Positions 12,154 through 23,800 of a DNA stretch of 27,232 bases are shown piece by piece; the stretch's first letter is position 1; each line of letters starts with the position of its first letter. Source of the stretch: Didymodactylos carnosus (Eukaryota > Rotifera > Eurotatoria > Philodinida > Philodinidae); the NCBI GenBank assembly GCA_905250885.1, contig CAJNOQ010001962.1:1-27232 (forward strand), given 5' to 3'. The notes beneath the pieces were generated by a model. The model saw nothing but the letters and a program-made list of their open reading frames with translations. It was not told the DNA's origin and made no database searches. The position numbers and the translations under genes were made by a program.

Positions 12154-12528
12154 TAATCAGCAGAATGCGCATAATTTTGAACTATTGTCCGTTAAAAAAA
12201 AAGAATGGGCGTGATATTTTTTCAATAACTTTTGAACAATGCGTTTTGAAGACTTGCAGTTTTCAGCATTGCATAGAGGAGGTAATTAGTTACACGATGA
12301 CATAAAAATATCTTATAAAATACCACTTGCAGATGGTGTACCTTATTAGTTTCTGAAAAATAAGATATTTTATGTCATCTTGTAGCTAATTACCTCCTCT
12401 ATGCAATGTCTATGCAAAAAAACTGCAAGTCTTCAAAATGCATTGTTCAAAAGTTATTGAAAAAATAGTCACGCCCATTCTTTTTTTTAACGGACAATAG
12501 TTCAAAATTATGCGCATTCTGCTGATTA
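12154..12528. mobile_element. MITE-like long palindrome, about 375 bp, possible TA target duplication
   Basis: The left arm (12154-12315) and right arm (12361-12528) are near-perfect inverted copies, ending TAATCAGCAGAATGCGC on the left and GCGCATTCTGCTGATTA on the right. Each contains a poly-A/T run of 8-9 bases and small indels. A central spacer of about 45 bp separates them. If the outermost TA on each side is the target duplication, the element starts ATCAGCAG, as expected for a Tc1/mariner-type non-autonomous element. It has no coding capacity. Confidence 0.8.
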
Positions 12529-13674
12529 ATAAGACTTTTCTTGCATCGATCACTTTAATGATATTCATCCGACATAGTGCAACACGACATTATACGAAAA
12601 AGACACATAGTTGTCTAACCAGCTACGTATGTATGACACAATGTAGATGTCGCTGGTTGTAATGATTCATCACCGATGTTTTGCTGTGATAAATCGTCCA
12701 TACTAGTATAAACTAATCATTAAACCATCACGAATAAGACAAGATTACGTTATTACAATAAAATTAAGATTAAATAACATGCTTAGCTGCAAAACGTGTC
12801 AAACAATGAGCATTCATAGATTTCTAAGCACCCAGATTAAAATCTATGACCATTTTTCATCCGTTTATCTAAAAATATTGAAGTATTTCCTAACTTTTAT
12901 AGACGCTTACCATTTGATCACTTTCTCGTTCGGTTTTAGCCAAGCACTAACAAATGTTGTTTCGTTCCTCTAAATTGCGACAAACTTTTGTACATATTTT
13001 TATCGCTGTGTATGTATACGTCGAAACAGAATGGTGATTACGCAAAATCGCGAGATCTGTCACAAGATCTAAGAACGAGCGAATATTGATGGCTTAGAGA
13101 AAACATTTGGAACATCATTGATAAAAGAGAATTTTAACGGATCAAATTTCTTACATCACTTACTTTAGTGGGTTAAATTTTGCTGAACGTTATATATTTA
13201 AAGTCGTTCATAATTCTGCACCAAATTATTTCAAAGTAACAACACGGAGATTAGGTTAAGAATTATTTTATTAATAAAAACAGACCATATCGCAAACGCA
13301 AGCTTCCCGATCAGGGAGGGGGCTGGTCATTCCCTTAAAAAAGTTTTGGACTTTTCGGCAAAATCTTTGACGTTTTCCACAAGCAACTTTCTGCCAAAAA
13401 TTTCGAAAACTATTTTTCACCAGTCACTTTTTGCGAAGCAAAATTTTTAGCCCCTTCCATCCCTAAAAACAATCGAAAATCCTGCGCAAACGTTGTACGC
13501 TCATACTGTAACCACTAAGAAAATTATTAATAAAATTTAAATTCACTCAATCATATAAAATAGTACAAAAAAAATCACATGAGTAATATTGCACGAATCA
13601 AAAATAATCAAGAAAAAAGAGAGGTGAAGTAAAATATACCATCCCAACACGCCATCAAAAAATAAAGGATTATA
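12529..13674. other. Intergenic DNA, no gene recognised
   Basis: This stretch lies 3' of the oxidoreductase gene. It is AT-rich apart from a patch at about 13300-13500 that is richer in C and G but stop-containing in all frames. It probably holds the 3' end of the oxidoreductase transcript next to 13674. Confidence 0.4.
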
Positions 13675-15596
13675 TTATTTTTTAACTTTTAATGTCTTTG
13701 GGATGATTGAATCGTCTCCATCGTAAACAATATCAACGAACGCATTGCAGTTATCTAAACTTAATCGTCCAGCTTCTAGGATAGCTGTTACTTGGAACGT
13801 CGTACTGATTGTGGGTAGTTTAGAATCAAAATCTTCTAGTGTTGATTGTTTAGAATTAATAGCGGAGCAAGCATCAATAAAGGACTCAAAACTTCGATAG
13901 CCATAACCAGATTGACCAGAAAAATAACCTGAAAGATGGATTGATATATATAGAATATTAAGGTAAAAAAGAAAGGAAAAACATACCATCTGTTGGAATA
14001 AATTTCATGTATAATGGATTGATACTTTTGTAACCTTCGTCGTCTGATCCCATTGTATAACCTAGAAAGAGACAAGCAAGAAAAAGAATGAATATCCATA
14101 CATCTAAATTTAACCTGATTCACACACCTCTGTGCGCTTGATCGATGTGTATTTCTCCTTTATGACCCATATAATGAAACTTTTGTTGAGTATGTGTATC
14201 GGTTTTAGGTGAAATCCATGAGCTTGTATAAATAGCTGTGCCTTGTGTTTTCGTTTGAATATTCAACCATTGTACAGTTAATGTTATTGTATCTTCTGTT
14301 TGAATGTTGAATTCTTTTGAAGCTAATCCAACAGAGCTCATTGCAACGACTTTTACCGGTTTTGATCGACCATACAGTGCCCATACATGAAAATCGATAT
14401 GATGAGAATTTAAATAGTATGATATGTCTGACGATTTACCAGCCCCTAGAAGAACAAAAAATATGGGAAGTTAGATAAATAGACATTTAGACAATCTATT
14501 TGTACTTACTTACATGCTCGAAATGTGTCTAATTGAAATTTTGGTTGACTCATGTAAGAATAAAAGTAGGAAAAATCGCCAAGTGTTTGAATACGATCAC
14601 GAGCATCTGAATACATTGGATCAAAACGTTTATGGACTAAAACAAAGAAAAAAAGATATTTATTGCAGTGTTCCAAGACAAAAATAGCCGTCAAAATACC
14701 TTCGATCATTACTAACACATTCTGCTTCTTAGCTTCTTCGTATAATTGACGATGTTCTAAATAGAAAATTAAAAAATATATAGAAATAAATAATAAGGTA
14801 ATAAATAATAAGCATGTTTCCACTTTTCCGAAAACCTTTTAATATAAAGATTTTTCAACTATCTATTACAGTACTATTCTTGTACCTCCCTGACATTTCA
14901 TTCCTCTTAGTACCTAACATAGTTTTTTCCTAAGAAATTCTTTCGTACCTACCTTCTAACGTTTTAACAGCCGGTTTCGTGACTAGTACATGAATTTTTC
15001 GTTGTATTGCTTCTCTTGTTATGTTGAAATGTGTATCATCTGGCGTAAATATAGTACATGCATCACCAGCTTTAAATGAATCCAAAGCTTGTATATATGC
15101 TTCGCTGTTGCATTCATCGTCACCAGGCCTAGAAAGGAAATATTCATCACTGACTGTAGAAAAACAAATAATAATTAAATACTCACCACCATTCGAGAGT
15201 TAAATCCATATCTTTATAAATATTTCCAATCGCTTGTTGCATATATTCTCGAATATCTTTAAATTTTTTACCATTTGTACCACAAATGCCAAGACGAGAC
15301 GTTTTCAGACGACGACGAAGATCAATTAATGTTATTCCAACAACTAGAAACAAAGAAAATAAATAATACAAGATATAGAATAAAACGATTGGATAACTCT
15401 TGTTTAATAATTAATCGTTCTTACATTTTTTTAAAAGAAAATTAAGGGTGTATATTAGTACAAATACACAGAGAGAACAATGAATCTGCTATAACATACC
15501 TCCTTTACTTTTATCTGATTGCGAGCCTTTTCCATGAACATAGCCAGTTGTATACTCGCCCGTACCAATCATAAGAACATCTACTGGCTTACTCAT
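13675..15596 (-). CDS. Gfo/Idh/MocA-family oxidoreductase, D-galacturonate reductase-like, 8 exons, 418 aa
   Basis: Exons on the minus strand are 15596-15500, 15343-15187, 15128-14953, 14756-14700, 14636-14514, 14445-14128, 14061-13987 and 13928-13675. All introns are GT-AG, phases close, and the total is 1257 nt including TAA. Residues 5-18 ([14 protein letters not shown]) form the dinucleotide-binding beta-strand and glycine loop (GxGxxxxG). Residues 135-137 are TKP, the variant of the EKP motif typical of this superfamily. [25 protein letters not shown] and YYLNSHHID (213-221) are as I remember them from fungal-type D-galacturonate reductases, which use NAD(P)H to reduce the uronic acid to L-galactonate. 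The substrate is therefore inferred; the superfamily is firm. No signal peptide, so probably cytosolic. In an animal, horizontal acquisition followed by intron gain is likely. Confidence 0.88.
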
Positions 15597-15607
15597 GTTG
15601 GTTTATA

Positions 15608-15611
15608 TCTA
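15608..15611 (-). promoter_or_regulatory. Possible trans-splice acceptor 5' of the oxidoreductase
   Basis: On the minus strand a T-rich tract ends in TTTAG (AG at 15610-15609), 12 nt before the start codon, with no matching short upstream exon identified. Bdelloid rotifers are known to add a spliced leader to mRNAs, so this could be the leader acceptor. It could equally be the 3' end of an ordinary 5'-UTR intron. Confidence 0.35.
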
Positions 15612-18494
15612 AAATTAAACAACATTTAACACTGTATGACTTGTTTTCTTTTCATTCTTTATCAAAATTATTCATTTGTTTCATTTGAATGAATTTAATA
15701 TGCATTCAAGAATCCTTTAGCACCTATAAGAAGTATTCCTCACGTATAAACTATAAACTACAGAGTCCCGTATTCTCTAAAAAAAATATATAGAGTAGAA
15801 ACCGAAATCGGTATCATATACGGACAAAAAAAGATACCGATTGCGGTTTTCTAGTCTACACATTTTTTTAGAGAGTTGTCATCATAGAAACAAACATTGT
15901 GATTAACAGTCTAATTTTTTCGCTCGAAAGTAATAGCCATTTTTCTTTTTTATGAATGCCTTTAGAGATGAGCAACTCCAATTCCAGAGTTGACCTTCTT
16001 TTTACTGTAGTTTCAGGTGAGTTGAGTTCAGATTTTTTCAACTACTACTCTACAACTTCAGTTGAAAATTTTTTTACGACTCGAACAATTTTTTCCCTTT
16101 TTTTGTTACATCACACATATCACACATTTTCGTTCTATAAAAAACACAGGTGAACATGTGTTCAACGTTTATATATTCTACACGTTTATAACTGATACTC
16201 ACGTGCATATGCACGTATAATCTCAAATGAGCAAAAAAAAGAGAGAACATTGCAGCATTGTCACTTTATGCGATAGTCACATTATAGCAAAAAAAGAAAT
16301 TCTATTCAAGATGAGATAGTTAGTTTTTTAAAAGAAAGTAAAAGTAATTCACTTATTTTTCAAAACAAGACAGTATATCCGATTTCAAGTAAACTAAAGT
16401 AAGTTAGCTCCAAAACTATTACGTATATCTGTCACATCCGTACCCGTAGAGAGTGTGTTTTCTCAGAGTATTTTTTTTCCAATCTCGTCGATGTAGAATG
16501 ACAAAAGGTACGCTGTCAAAATCAACATTACCGAAATACAATTTTGAATTGTTAAAATGACTTTTTTTTGTGCGTACTCTTGTAAACAAAAACAAAATTA
16601 ACAACTGCTAATAAAGTAAAGAAGAAAGCATATCGAGACAAAATAAATCCTTAGCAGAGGGATAGGAATTGAGGTAGAGTTGATTTTTTTTAAGTGGAGT
16701 TGAACATAAACTTAACTGGAATTGCCCGTTTCTGAATACCTTACAGAAAAATGGATTAGCGGATGCTGCGAATAATATAGCTGTATTTAGTTCTTGATGG
16801 CACACTCGCCAACCCTTGAAGTATGGATTCAATGTATTTTGTTCATTTTTTACGTTTGATTGTAGGGATTTGCATTTAAATATCTCTAATTATTATCGCG
16901 ACCACATAATATGTGTAACAAATGTTTGAACCATACGAAAAGAAACCTTTATCGATCGATTGGACATATTATGTGTCTAAGCATTAACAGAGCAAAAGAT
17001 GTCGCTATATTAGTCCCTGCAAATTACTCAGAAACACACAGATAATCGAAAGATATATAAACGAAAGCATATACTTCCATTTTCCACAACGAGGCAACCG
17101 TATAGATCAAAATTGAACCGGAGGGCCAAAGCTTCTTTTTCATTTGTGAAATGAGTGGTGGAACCAACGTGAGAAATATCAGATGCTATATTTACGTTTT
17201 TAATCGCATATAGTACTACGTTAGTTCATCTCAGTTTTTCTATAGAAAAAGTGAAAAGTTCGGCTGGATCTACCCATGAGTTTGATAGTTTTCCACGAAC
17301 AATAAAAGTTTTGGAAAATTTCCACATTTGAAATTTAGAAAAGGCTTTTATCGGTTTATTTCTTATTATTCGGAAATTTCTTAAATCTTCCTATGTGGAA
17401 AAATTTCACAGTTTTTCTGTTGAAAAATTTCAAGAATTTTCACCTCTTCAAAAAGTTTTCTACGTACGGCCGTACACGCATACCGGGAGATTCCCACCTC
17501 TGGGCCTCTGTCCCGTGAATTTTTTCTTTGAGACGAAACGTTGCTCACAGCTGAGAACCCAAAGCAACAAGTGTCTTCTTTGAAATGTATGGTTCAGAAA
17601 ATGTTAGCTTTTGAAATGGCTGAGTTATAACGGGTTTTCGTGGTCCTTGTAAAAAGCCCATGCTCGCCTAGAATGGTCTGATATTTTATGGTTCATCAAA
17701 GAGCTTTCCAAATAGAACTCTTCTTCAGATGATAGAATTGTGTATTGTTCACGAGGTTTTGCATCGAATTTTCCTAGTAATCAGTTCGACAATGTACTCC
17801 CTGGTTTGTGAACATCAATAACTGCCAACTTTATTTTCTTTGGAAGGCAAAGCTTCCTCAATGATAGCATTAGAATAACGAGTTTTTCGTACATACATTC
17901 TCGTTGTTTTAAAAACTGAGGATAACTTGTGTTGTTTATCTCATGCGAGTGTCTACTAGCTACACGTCTTGACAGAAAAGTTGTCTCAATTCAAAAAATA
18001 TGTCTTCGATGGTCGCATAGTCTGTAAACTAAATTTTACAACAAACAATGTAATTTTTTTATTTGAACTTTTTGTCATTGATCACGAAACAGATAGGTCT
18101 TTTCGAAGAAAATACTCTGTAGTTGTTGTATACTATTTTGAACTAATGTAAAATGTAAATTGGCTAGTTTATGGGTCAGATAAGCCTAACAGTTGACTAT
18201 CATTTTTAGACTAAAAATTTCATATATTTAGCTGAAGAGTTGTGATTCATTCCACCCGGAGTAGAATTCTGCTTTTAGCTAGGTGTCAGAAAGAGATTTT
18301 CAAATGTTTTTTACATATAAGTCGATAGAGAAAACATTCAACTACTAGTATCATTTCAGATTTATTCCACTGAAGTTATTAAAATACTACGAACAACTTT
18401 TTTCAGAGTTTTTAAATGGAACGTTTGATCTACGGCTACTAAAAAACGCTTACAAGTTCTGTTTACTTTCTTTTCTGGGTCACTCCATAAAACT
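15612..18494. other. Divergent intergenic region, no gene recognised
   Basis: About 2.9 kb separates the oxidoreductase (leftward) from the HDAC6-like gene (rightward), so both promoters should lie here. Contents seen are a fold-back at 15775-15875 and a short inverted pair at 16903-16914 and 16964-16975. Stop-dense, somewhat GC-richer sequence lies around 17100-17900. Short open frames (for example 17395-17583) show no recognisable protein. Confidence 0.45.
15775..15875. repeat. Imperfect fold-back, 41/43-bp arms
   Basis: Positions 15775-15815 (CTCTAAAAAAA to GAAATCGGTATC) pair with 15833-15875 (GATACCGATTGC to TTTTTTTAGAGAG), with a few mismatches and a 17-bp loop. It is short enough to be a decayed MITE or a transcribed hairpin. 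Confidence 0.75.
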
Positions 18495-21400
18495 ATGAGC
18501 GAAAATCAACCACAGATAGGTCAAGAAAAGACCGAAAAGTGTATAACTGGCTATACCTATGATGAATTAATGTTAAAACATGCTTGTCCATGGGCTCCCG
18601 AGCATCAGGAAGGACCACATCGATTACGACGGTTATTAGACAGATTGAAAGAGCTTAGTTTATTGGATCGTTGTCAATTCATCAGGGTAAGTTTAGATAC
18701 GAGATACCTATTTCTTCTACCCTATTTATTGTCTCCGTTCCAGGGGCGTTTGGCAACTGAAGATGAAGTTTTTTTAAATCATAGTCGAGCAATAGTGGAA
18801 AAGCTGAAACAAGCTCCTGTCAAGTTATTAGATGAAAATCATACTGAACTAAAAAAATTTTGTCAACAATATGATGATGTCTATTTAAACGAGGTAAGAC
18901 GAAAAAGAATCTTTGAGAGATGAGTGCAAAGATTCGACTGTCTTGTGCGCATTCTTAGTTCTCAAATCTCAAATTTTACAATTGATAGTACTGTTTAGTT
19001 TATCGTATTTTTCTCTATAGTATTCGTACGAACTAGCTCTATTGGCTATTGGCAATTGCCTGGAACTACTTGATTCAGTTATGTCTGGTAAATGTCGTAA
19101 TGGTTTTGCTCTTGTACGTCCTCCTGGTCATCATGCGATGCACAACGAACCAAATGGCTATTGCTTATTGAACAATGTTGCTTGTACAGCGAAACAAGCC
19201 ATCGAAAAATATAAAGCACAACGGTTAGTTGATCCACACTGTGCATAGTAATATTGTTAATTCTTCTCTCTTTTTCTAGAGTTCTAATTGTTGACTGGGA
19301 TGTACATCATGGACAAGGATCGCAATATGCATTTTATGACACAAATAAGTGAGTAAAAATAATGTTTTTTTCAACGGTAAGAAGTAAAGACGTGTTTTTT
19401 TGCTCGAAAAAAAGAAGCGTAAGGCAATCATGAAAGTTTTTTCGTCAGGATAACGAAAATGATAGTATCGAAGAATTTTTTTTGCCTGTAATTGCTGTAG
19501 TTTTTTCTCACTTTCTTTGAGCTCTCTATTTGGTCTAGCAGTAAGATATTTATAAACTAAGTATCATGTTTTTTCTAGAGTGTTATATATATCAACCCAT
19601 CGATATGAATATGGTGATTTTTGGCCTAAGTTATTGGACTCAGACTTTGATCAAATTGGAAAAGATCAGGGAAAAGGATATAATATTAACATTCCCTTGA
19701 ATAAAGTAGATTATTTTGAGACTAGTATATAACTATATTATTCTGTATTATTTTTGTTAAGACTGGTTTGAAAAATGCAGATTATCTTTATATATTTTTC
19801 AACATTATTCTACCAGTAGCATACGAAGTAAGATAAAAATAGGCGTCAACTGATTTATAGCAACTTTTCTTCATACTTAGTATGATCCTGATCTAGTGTT
19901 GATATCAGCTGGTTATGATGTAGCTATTGGTTGTCCAGAAGTGAGTAAGAACAGTACGTCTGTTACGGTATATGTACACTTTAACGTTTGATTTAGGGTG
20001 AAATGTTGATAACACCAGATACATTTGCTCATTTAACACATTATCTGAAGGGATTGGCGAATGGAAAAGTACTGGTCCTATTGGAAGTAGGTAAATAATA
20101 TTTAAATCGTCTTTATCGATGACGGTATTGTAAGATTTATGTTTTTCTTCTTTAAGGGCGGATATTGTCCTCAGACATTAGCTGAAAGTGGTGCCTGGAC
20201 ATTACGCTCATTGTTGGGTGATCCCTGTTCACCATTGTTGCCATGTAAAAATCCAGATCCAATGTGCGTACGTCCCACTCTCTTTCAACAGGCCTGTAAG
20301 ATTCTTCTATTTTTTTAGTACTCTCAAAACTGTTGCATGCTGTAAACACGTTCTTAAACCATTTTGGAAATCATTGGCGATTGACAATACAGATGGAAGC
20401 GAATTTTGGATCGAAGAAGCAAAACGAAAACGGTAAGATCTCATAAGGGAATTTAAGTATCTTAATTAAACAAGGCGAAATTTAGAATGAATTACTGACC
20501 TTGAATACGATCATAAAATTTTGCTTATTTTCTCCATTGTAGTTCCCTATTCCCTTTAAATACTCATACTGATGCAAATCGTCGAGCAGAATATCCATTA
20601 ACACCACTATTAAATACTCCTCTAAGTAAAGAGAAACAGCAAATATTAGACAAAAAAATACAACAAGCATTAGATATTGGAAAACATACCCAACCACACG
20701 AACGAGGGTAATACCCCCATTAGTCTGTTGCCTCTAATGTTATTTTTTTATTGTTAATTTTATTGTAGAAGAACATTATTAGTTTATGATGAGAAAATGC
20801 TGAAATATAATGCTGAGTACGTTTTTGATGAATACAAAAAGATATTTTTGTGCAATTTCTTTGTTGATGTTTAGATGGCATGTTGAACGTCCTGGTCGTA
20901 TCACGGCAATTTGGGAAGGTTTACGCCGACGTCATTTATCAGATCGATGTTTAATGGTGGACTCACGTTATGCAACAAAAGAAGAAATTCTCCTCGCTCA
21001 CAATGATGAATTTTATGAAAAACAAAAATCGATTAAAACAATGACAGTAGATGAACTGGAAATTGCGAATGTGGAAGCAAGAGAAAAATCACTAATCTAC
21101 TCAACTGTACATGATATAATACAAAAAATTAGACACATTGTACTAAAGCTTTTTTGTCTAGGATCTATTTGATAATGCACTATTAGCCGCTGGGTCGTGT
21201 TTAAATTTAGTTGATGCTGTCATGGAAGGAAAAGTAAGTAAGAACAAATAAATTGAAATAGAAACATAAGCATTGCGTAATTCAAAGATAGTACATTACT
21301 CTTAATGTAGGCAGTATTTCAAGTATAAAAATTCCGAATAAGCGCTTTTTTCACATAAGATACATTACACTTTTGTTTTGCTTATATTCAGGGTCAAAAC

Positions 21401-23800
21401 GGCTTTGCTGTTGTTCGGTATGCAATGATTAGAAGATGATTTACCATCATATTTATCGTATTTTTCTTTCAAGTCCTCCTGGTCATCATGCTCATTGTAG
21501 TCAAGATAGTGGTTTTTGTTATTTCAATAATGTCGCTATTGTAGCACGTTATTTACAAAAGAAATATGGAATTAAAAAGTAGGTGAAATATCAATCATAT
21601 TGCTTTTCACATGAGAGGGTATCATCTGATTTCGTTTTAGAATATTAATTGCTGATTTTGATTATCATATGGGTGATGGTACAAAAGATATCTTTTATGA
21701 TGATCCAAGGTAAGAGTGTGACGTTCTGATAAATGCTATTTAGAAATTGAGATTGTGTGTTATATATGTTGTTTCAGTGTGTTATATATGTCGTTACATT
21801 GTGAAGATGCATTTCCCCCTAATGAAGGTTCAGAGACAGATTTTGGAATAAAAAATGGCCAAGGCTTTAATGTCAACATTGGATGGAAATATTTCGTAAG
21901 CATAAGTTCGTTGCTATAGGCTGAATTCTCTATTAGAAACCCATTTTTATTCAAATAGATGGAATTTTAAACTATACTAACAATTCTTTTAACATCATGT
22001 GGTGTTTCCATTTAGCGATATGCTGCTCATGACGGGGATTATATTCATTCGTTTCATCATATCATTTTACCAATTGCATATGAAGTAGGTTTCTCTTATT
22101 CTGTTACAATTTAAAAATGTGTCTGTTATCCTTTATTTAGTTTGCACCCGAAATCGTTTTGGTTTCAGCTGGTTTCGATGCGGCAGAAGGAGATCGAGTG
22201 GTATATAGTACAACGCATATAAACGTAGTATTCTTTTCTAGTTGAATACGTTCATCTCTATTTTCAGGGTTATGGTAAATTATCTGCCGTTAGTTACTCT
22301 CAAATGACACACATGTTATTGTCATTAGCCGGCGGAAGAGTTATTGAAATATTAGAGGTGAATTATCAATATTCAGTTTTTTCTCTCAATTTTTTGTAAT
22401 CTATATTAAAATATTATAAACGTTGGTATCATTTATTTTAGGGCGGTTATAATTTAACTCAATTAGATAATTGTGCATCAGCGTGTGTATCAGCTCTGCT
22501 GGGTGATATACCTTTGCGTTGTACCGAATCAACAATGCGAATACCACAGAAAGAAGTGTAAATTAATCTTAAACAGCAACTTTAAAAGAGTCACTTATCT
22601 TTTATTTGTTGTTATTGTAGATCATGTCTAACAATTCCATTAGTCAAAGATGTGCATCGAACTTACTGGACGTCATTATTCCGTGTTCCGACAGAACACG
22701 GTATGTTTCTTTTGATTATTGAACGCTTACGTATGACAGCAAAATAGAAAGTAGTAATTGAATAATATTTTAGTTAGAGTAAAACTTGCTGATTGCAGTC
22801 AGTTTAGTTCTATGCTAGTAGTAAAATGAGTCTTCTATGAGAAACTTTCATATTTGTTAAAATGATTATTGTCAAAAATGTTTTGTTAATGTGATTTTGA
22901 TATTTTAAACTTGACTTGTTTGAAATATCAAAATCATTTTCTTTCTTTAACCACACTAAACTCGCCTGACTCATAGAGAAATTGGGACAATAAATTTTGT
23001 CTTTTCTCTGATTAAACGCTAGGTCGACAATTAGTAAGTGGATGGGTGACCGCCACTGAAGATCGCATAGCTTGGAAAATATACGTTCGTGGCGAATTTG
23101 ATTTTCTATAAAAAGAATTCGCATTCGCTGGGAATTCATTTCGGTATGCAATTTATGACAATAATGCGTATTGGTGTATATGATGTGTTTGCGAATTCTC
23201 TATTATTTTTTGACTAGTTCAGATCTCCATGTAGGTCAAGTAAGAATCGATTGCGAATTCTCTATATTTTGCCACCTTTAATACTTGTGACTGTTTGACA
23301 CTGAAATTTTACCAGGTAGACAGCTTGTATGGATGTGTGACAGGAGGAAGGAGGTGAATGACATGAAAGTGAGTTACGAGGCAATATGACTTACATGATG
23401 ACCTGAGCTAGTCAGAGAAAAGATACACATTGCGGGTCTATAGCCATTGTGAAAGCAATCTGGCGAATGCGAATATTACATGACCTTGAAGATCGAATCA
23501 CCGAATTATTTCAGTGACGTTTGACATATATATTCTCAACAAGAGTTGAGGAAAAAGTTACAGAAAGGCAGTCTTGAACGTGTAGTAAGGGTCAGTTCAA
23601 GTTTCCAAGGCTTGAGCTTTTTTTGTAACGAAAAAGTGGTTGTAAAACAAAATTTATTTTATTTTTTTAATGTGTTTTTTTTATTCACTTCTTTAGGCGA
23701 TGAAAGTGATGTTACAAAAAGCATAGAAGATAATCCAGAAACAATAGCCCTTCAACTTGAAAAACATTTAACAATCACAAAAGTTGTTGAAGAACGTTAA
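18495..23800 (+). CDS. HDAC6: HDAC6-type class IIb histone/tubulin deacetylase with two tandem catalytic domains, 24 exons, 842 aa
   Basis: Coding exons: 18495-18686, 18744-18893, 19021-19223, 19280-19348, 19579-19705, 19762-19827, 19881-19940, 19997-20086, 20157-20263, 20319-20432, 20543-20707, 20769-20816, 20875-21106, 21162-21233, 21392-21417, 21474-21578, 21641-21709, 21778-21895, 22016-22084, 22141-22197, 22268-22357, 22442-22557, 22621-22700, 23697-23800; total 2529 nt. Domain 1 (about 15-395) has catalytic His151-His152 (RPPGHHA), zinc ligands Asp189 and His191 (DWDVHHG) and Asp282, and Tyr322 (LEGGY). Domain 2 (about 450-800) has His578-His579, Asp616, His618, Asp707 and Tyr746, so both look catalytically complete. 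HDAC6 removes acetyl groups from tubulin and other cytoplasmic proteins. No C-terminal ubiquitin-binding zinc finger (ZnF-UBP) is encoded; the end is a short acidic/hydrophilic tail. Domain 2 has DFDYHMGDG where DWDVHHGNG is usual. The exon 9 donor (GTGCGT, 20264) was chosen to keep phase. Confidence 0.9.
22892..22936. repeat. 19-bp hairpin with 7-nt loop in HDAC6 intron
   Basis: TGATTTTGATATTTTAAAC (22892-22910) pairs with GTTTGAAATATCAAAATCA (22918-22936), 18 of 19 positions. It is the most compact stem in this intron. It could be a miRNA-like or element-derived stem, with nothing to decide. Confidence 0.8.
23012..23055 (+). mobile_element. 5S rRNA-like internal promoter fragment, probable SINE relic
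   Basis: TTAGTAAGTGGATGGGTGAC and the following CGCC (about 23031-23054) closely match the box C region of animal 5S rRNA genes (TTAGTACTTGGATGGGTGAC, then CGCC). A weak box A-like stretch (AACGCTAGGTCGAC) precedes it, with about three bases missing between. There is no intact 5S gene around it, so a 5S-derived SINE (SINE3 type) or a 5S pseudogene is the natural reading. The 3' limit of the element is not defined. Confidence 0.55.

Larger units (their letters stand above)
22701..23696 (+). other. Expanded last intron of the HDAC6-like gene (996 nt)
   Basis: The other introns of this gene are roughly 50-230 nt. This one has a GTATGT donor after 22700 and a TTTAG acceptor before 23697, and joins phase 1 to phase 1. 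It holds a hairpin at 22892-22936, a 5S-rRNA-like fragment at about 23012-23055, and two copies of GCGAATTCTCTAT (near 23190 and 23252). The extra length is best explained by inserted repeats. Confidence 0.65.

Noticed and set aside
5178..13674. A hidden multi-exon gene or transposase in the long gene-poor stretch
   Set aside because: I found no set of frames with conserved motifs and compatible splice sites; only repeats are supported.
16868..17026. Larger degenerate inverted repeat around the 12-bp pair at 16903 and 16964
   Set aside because: Only the 12-bp arms match cleanly; the wider similarity needs several gaps and could be chance in AT-rich DNA.
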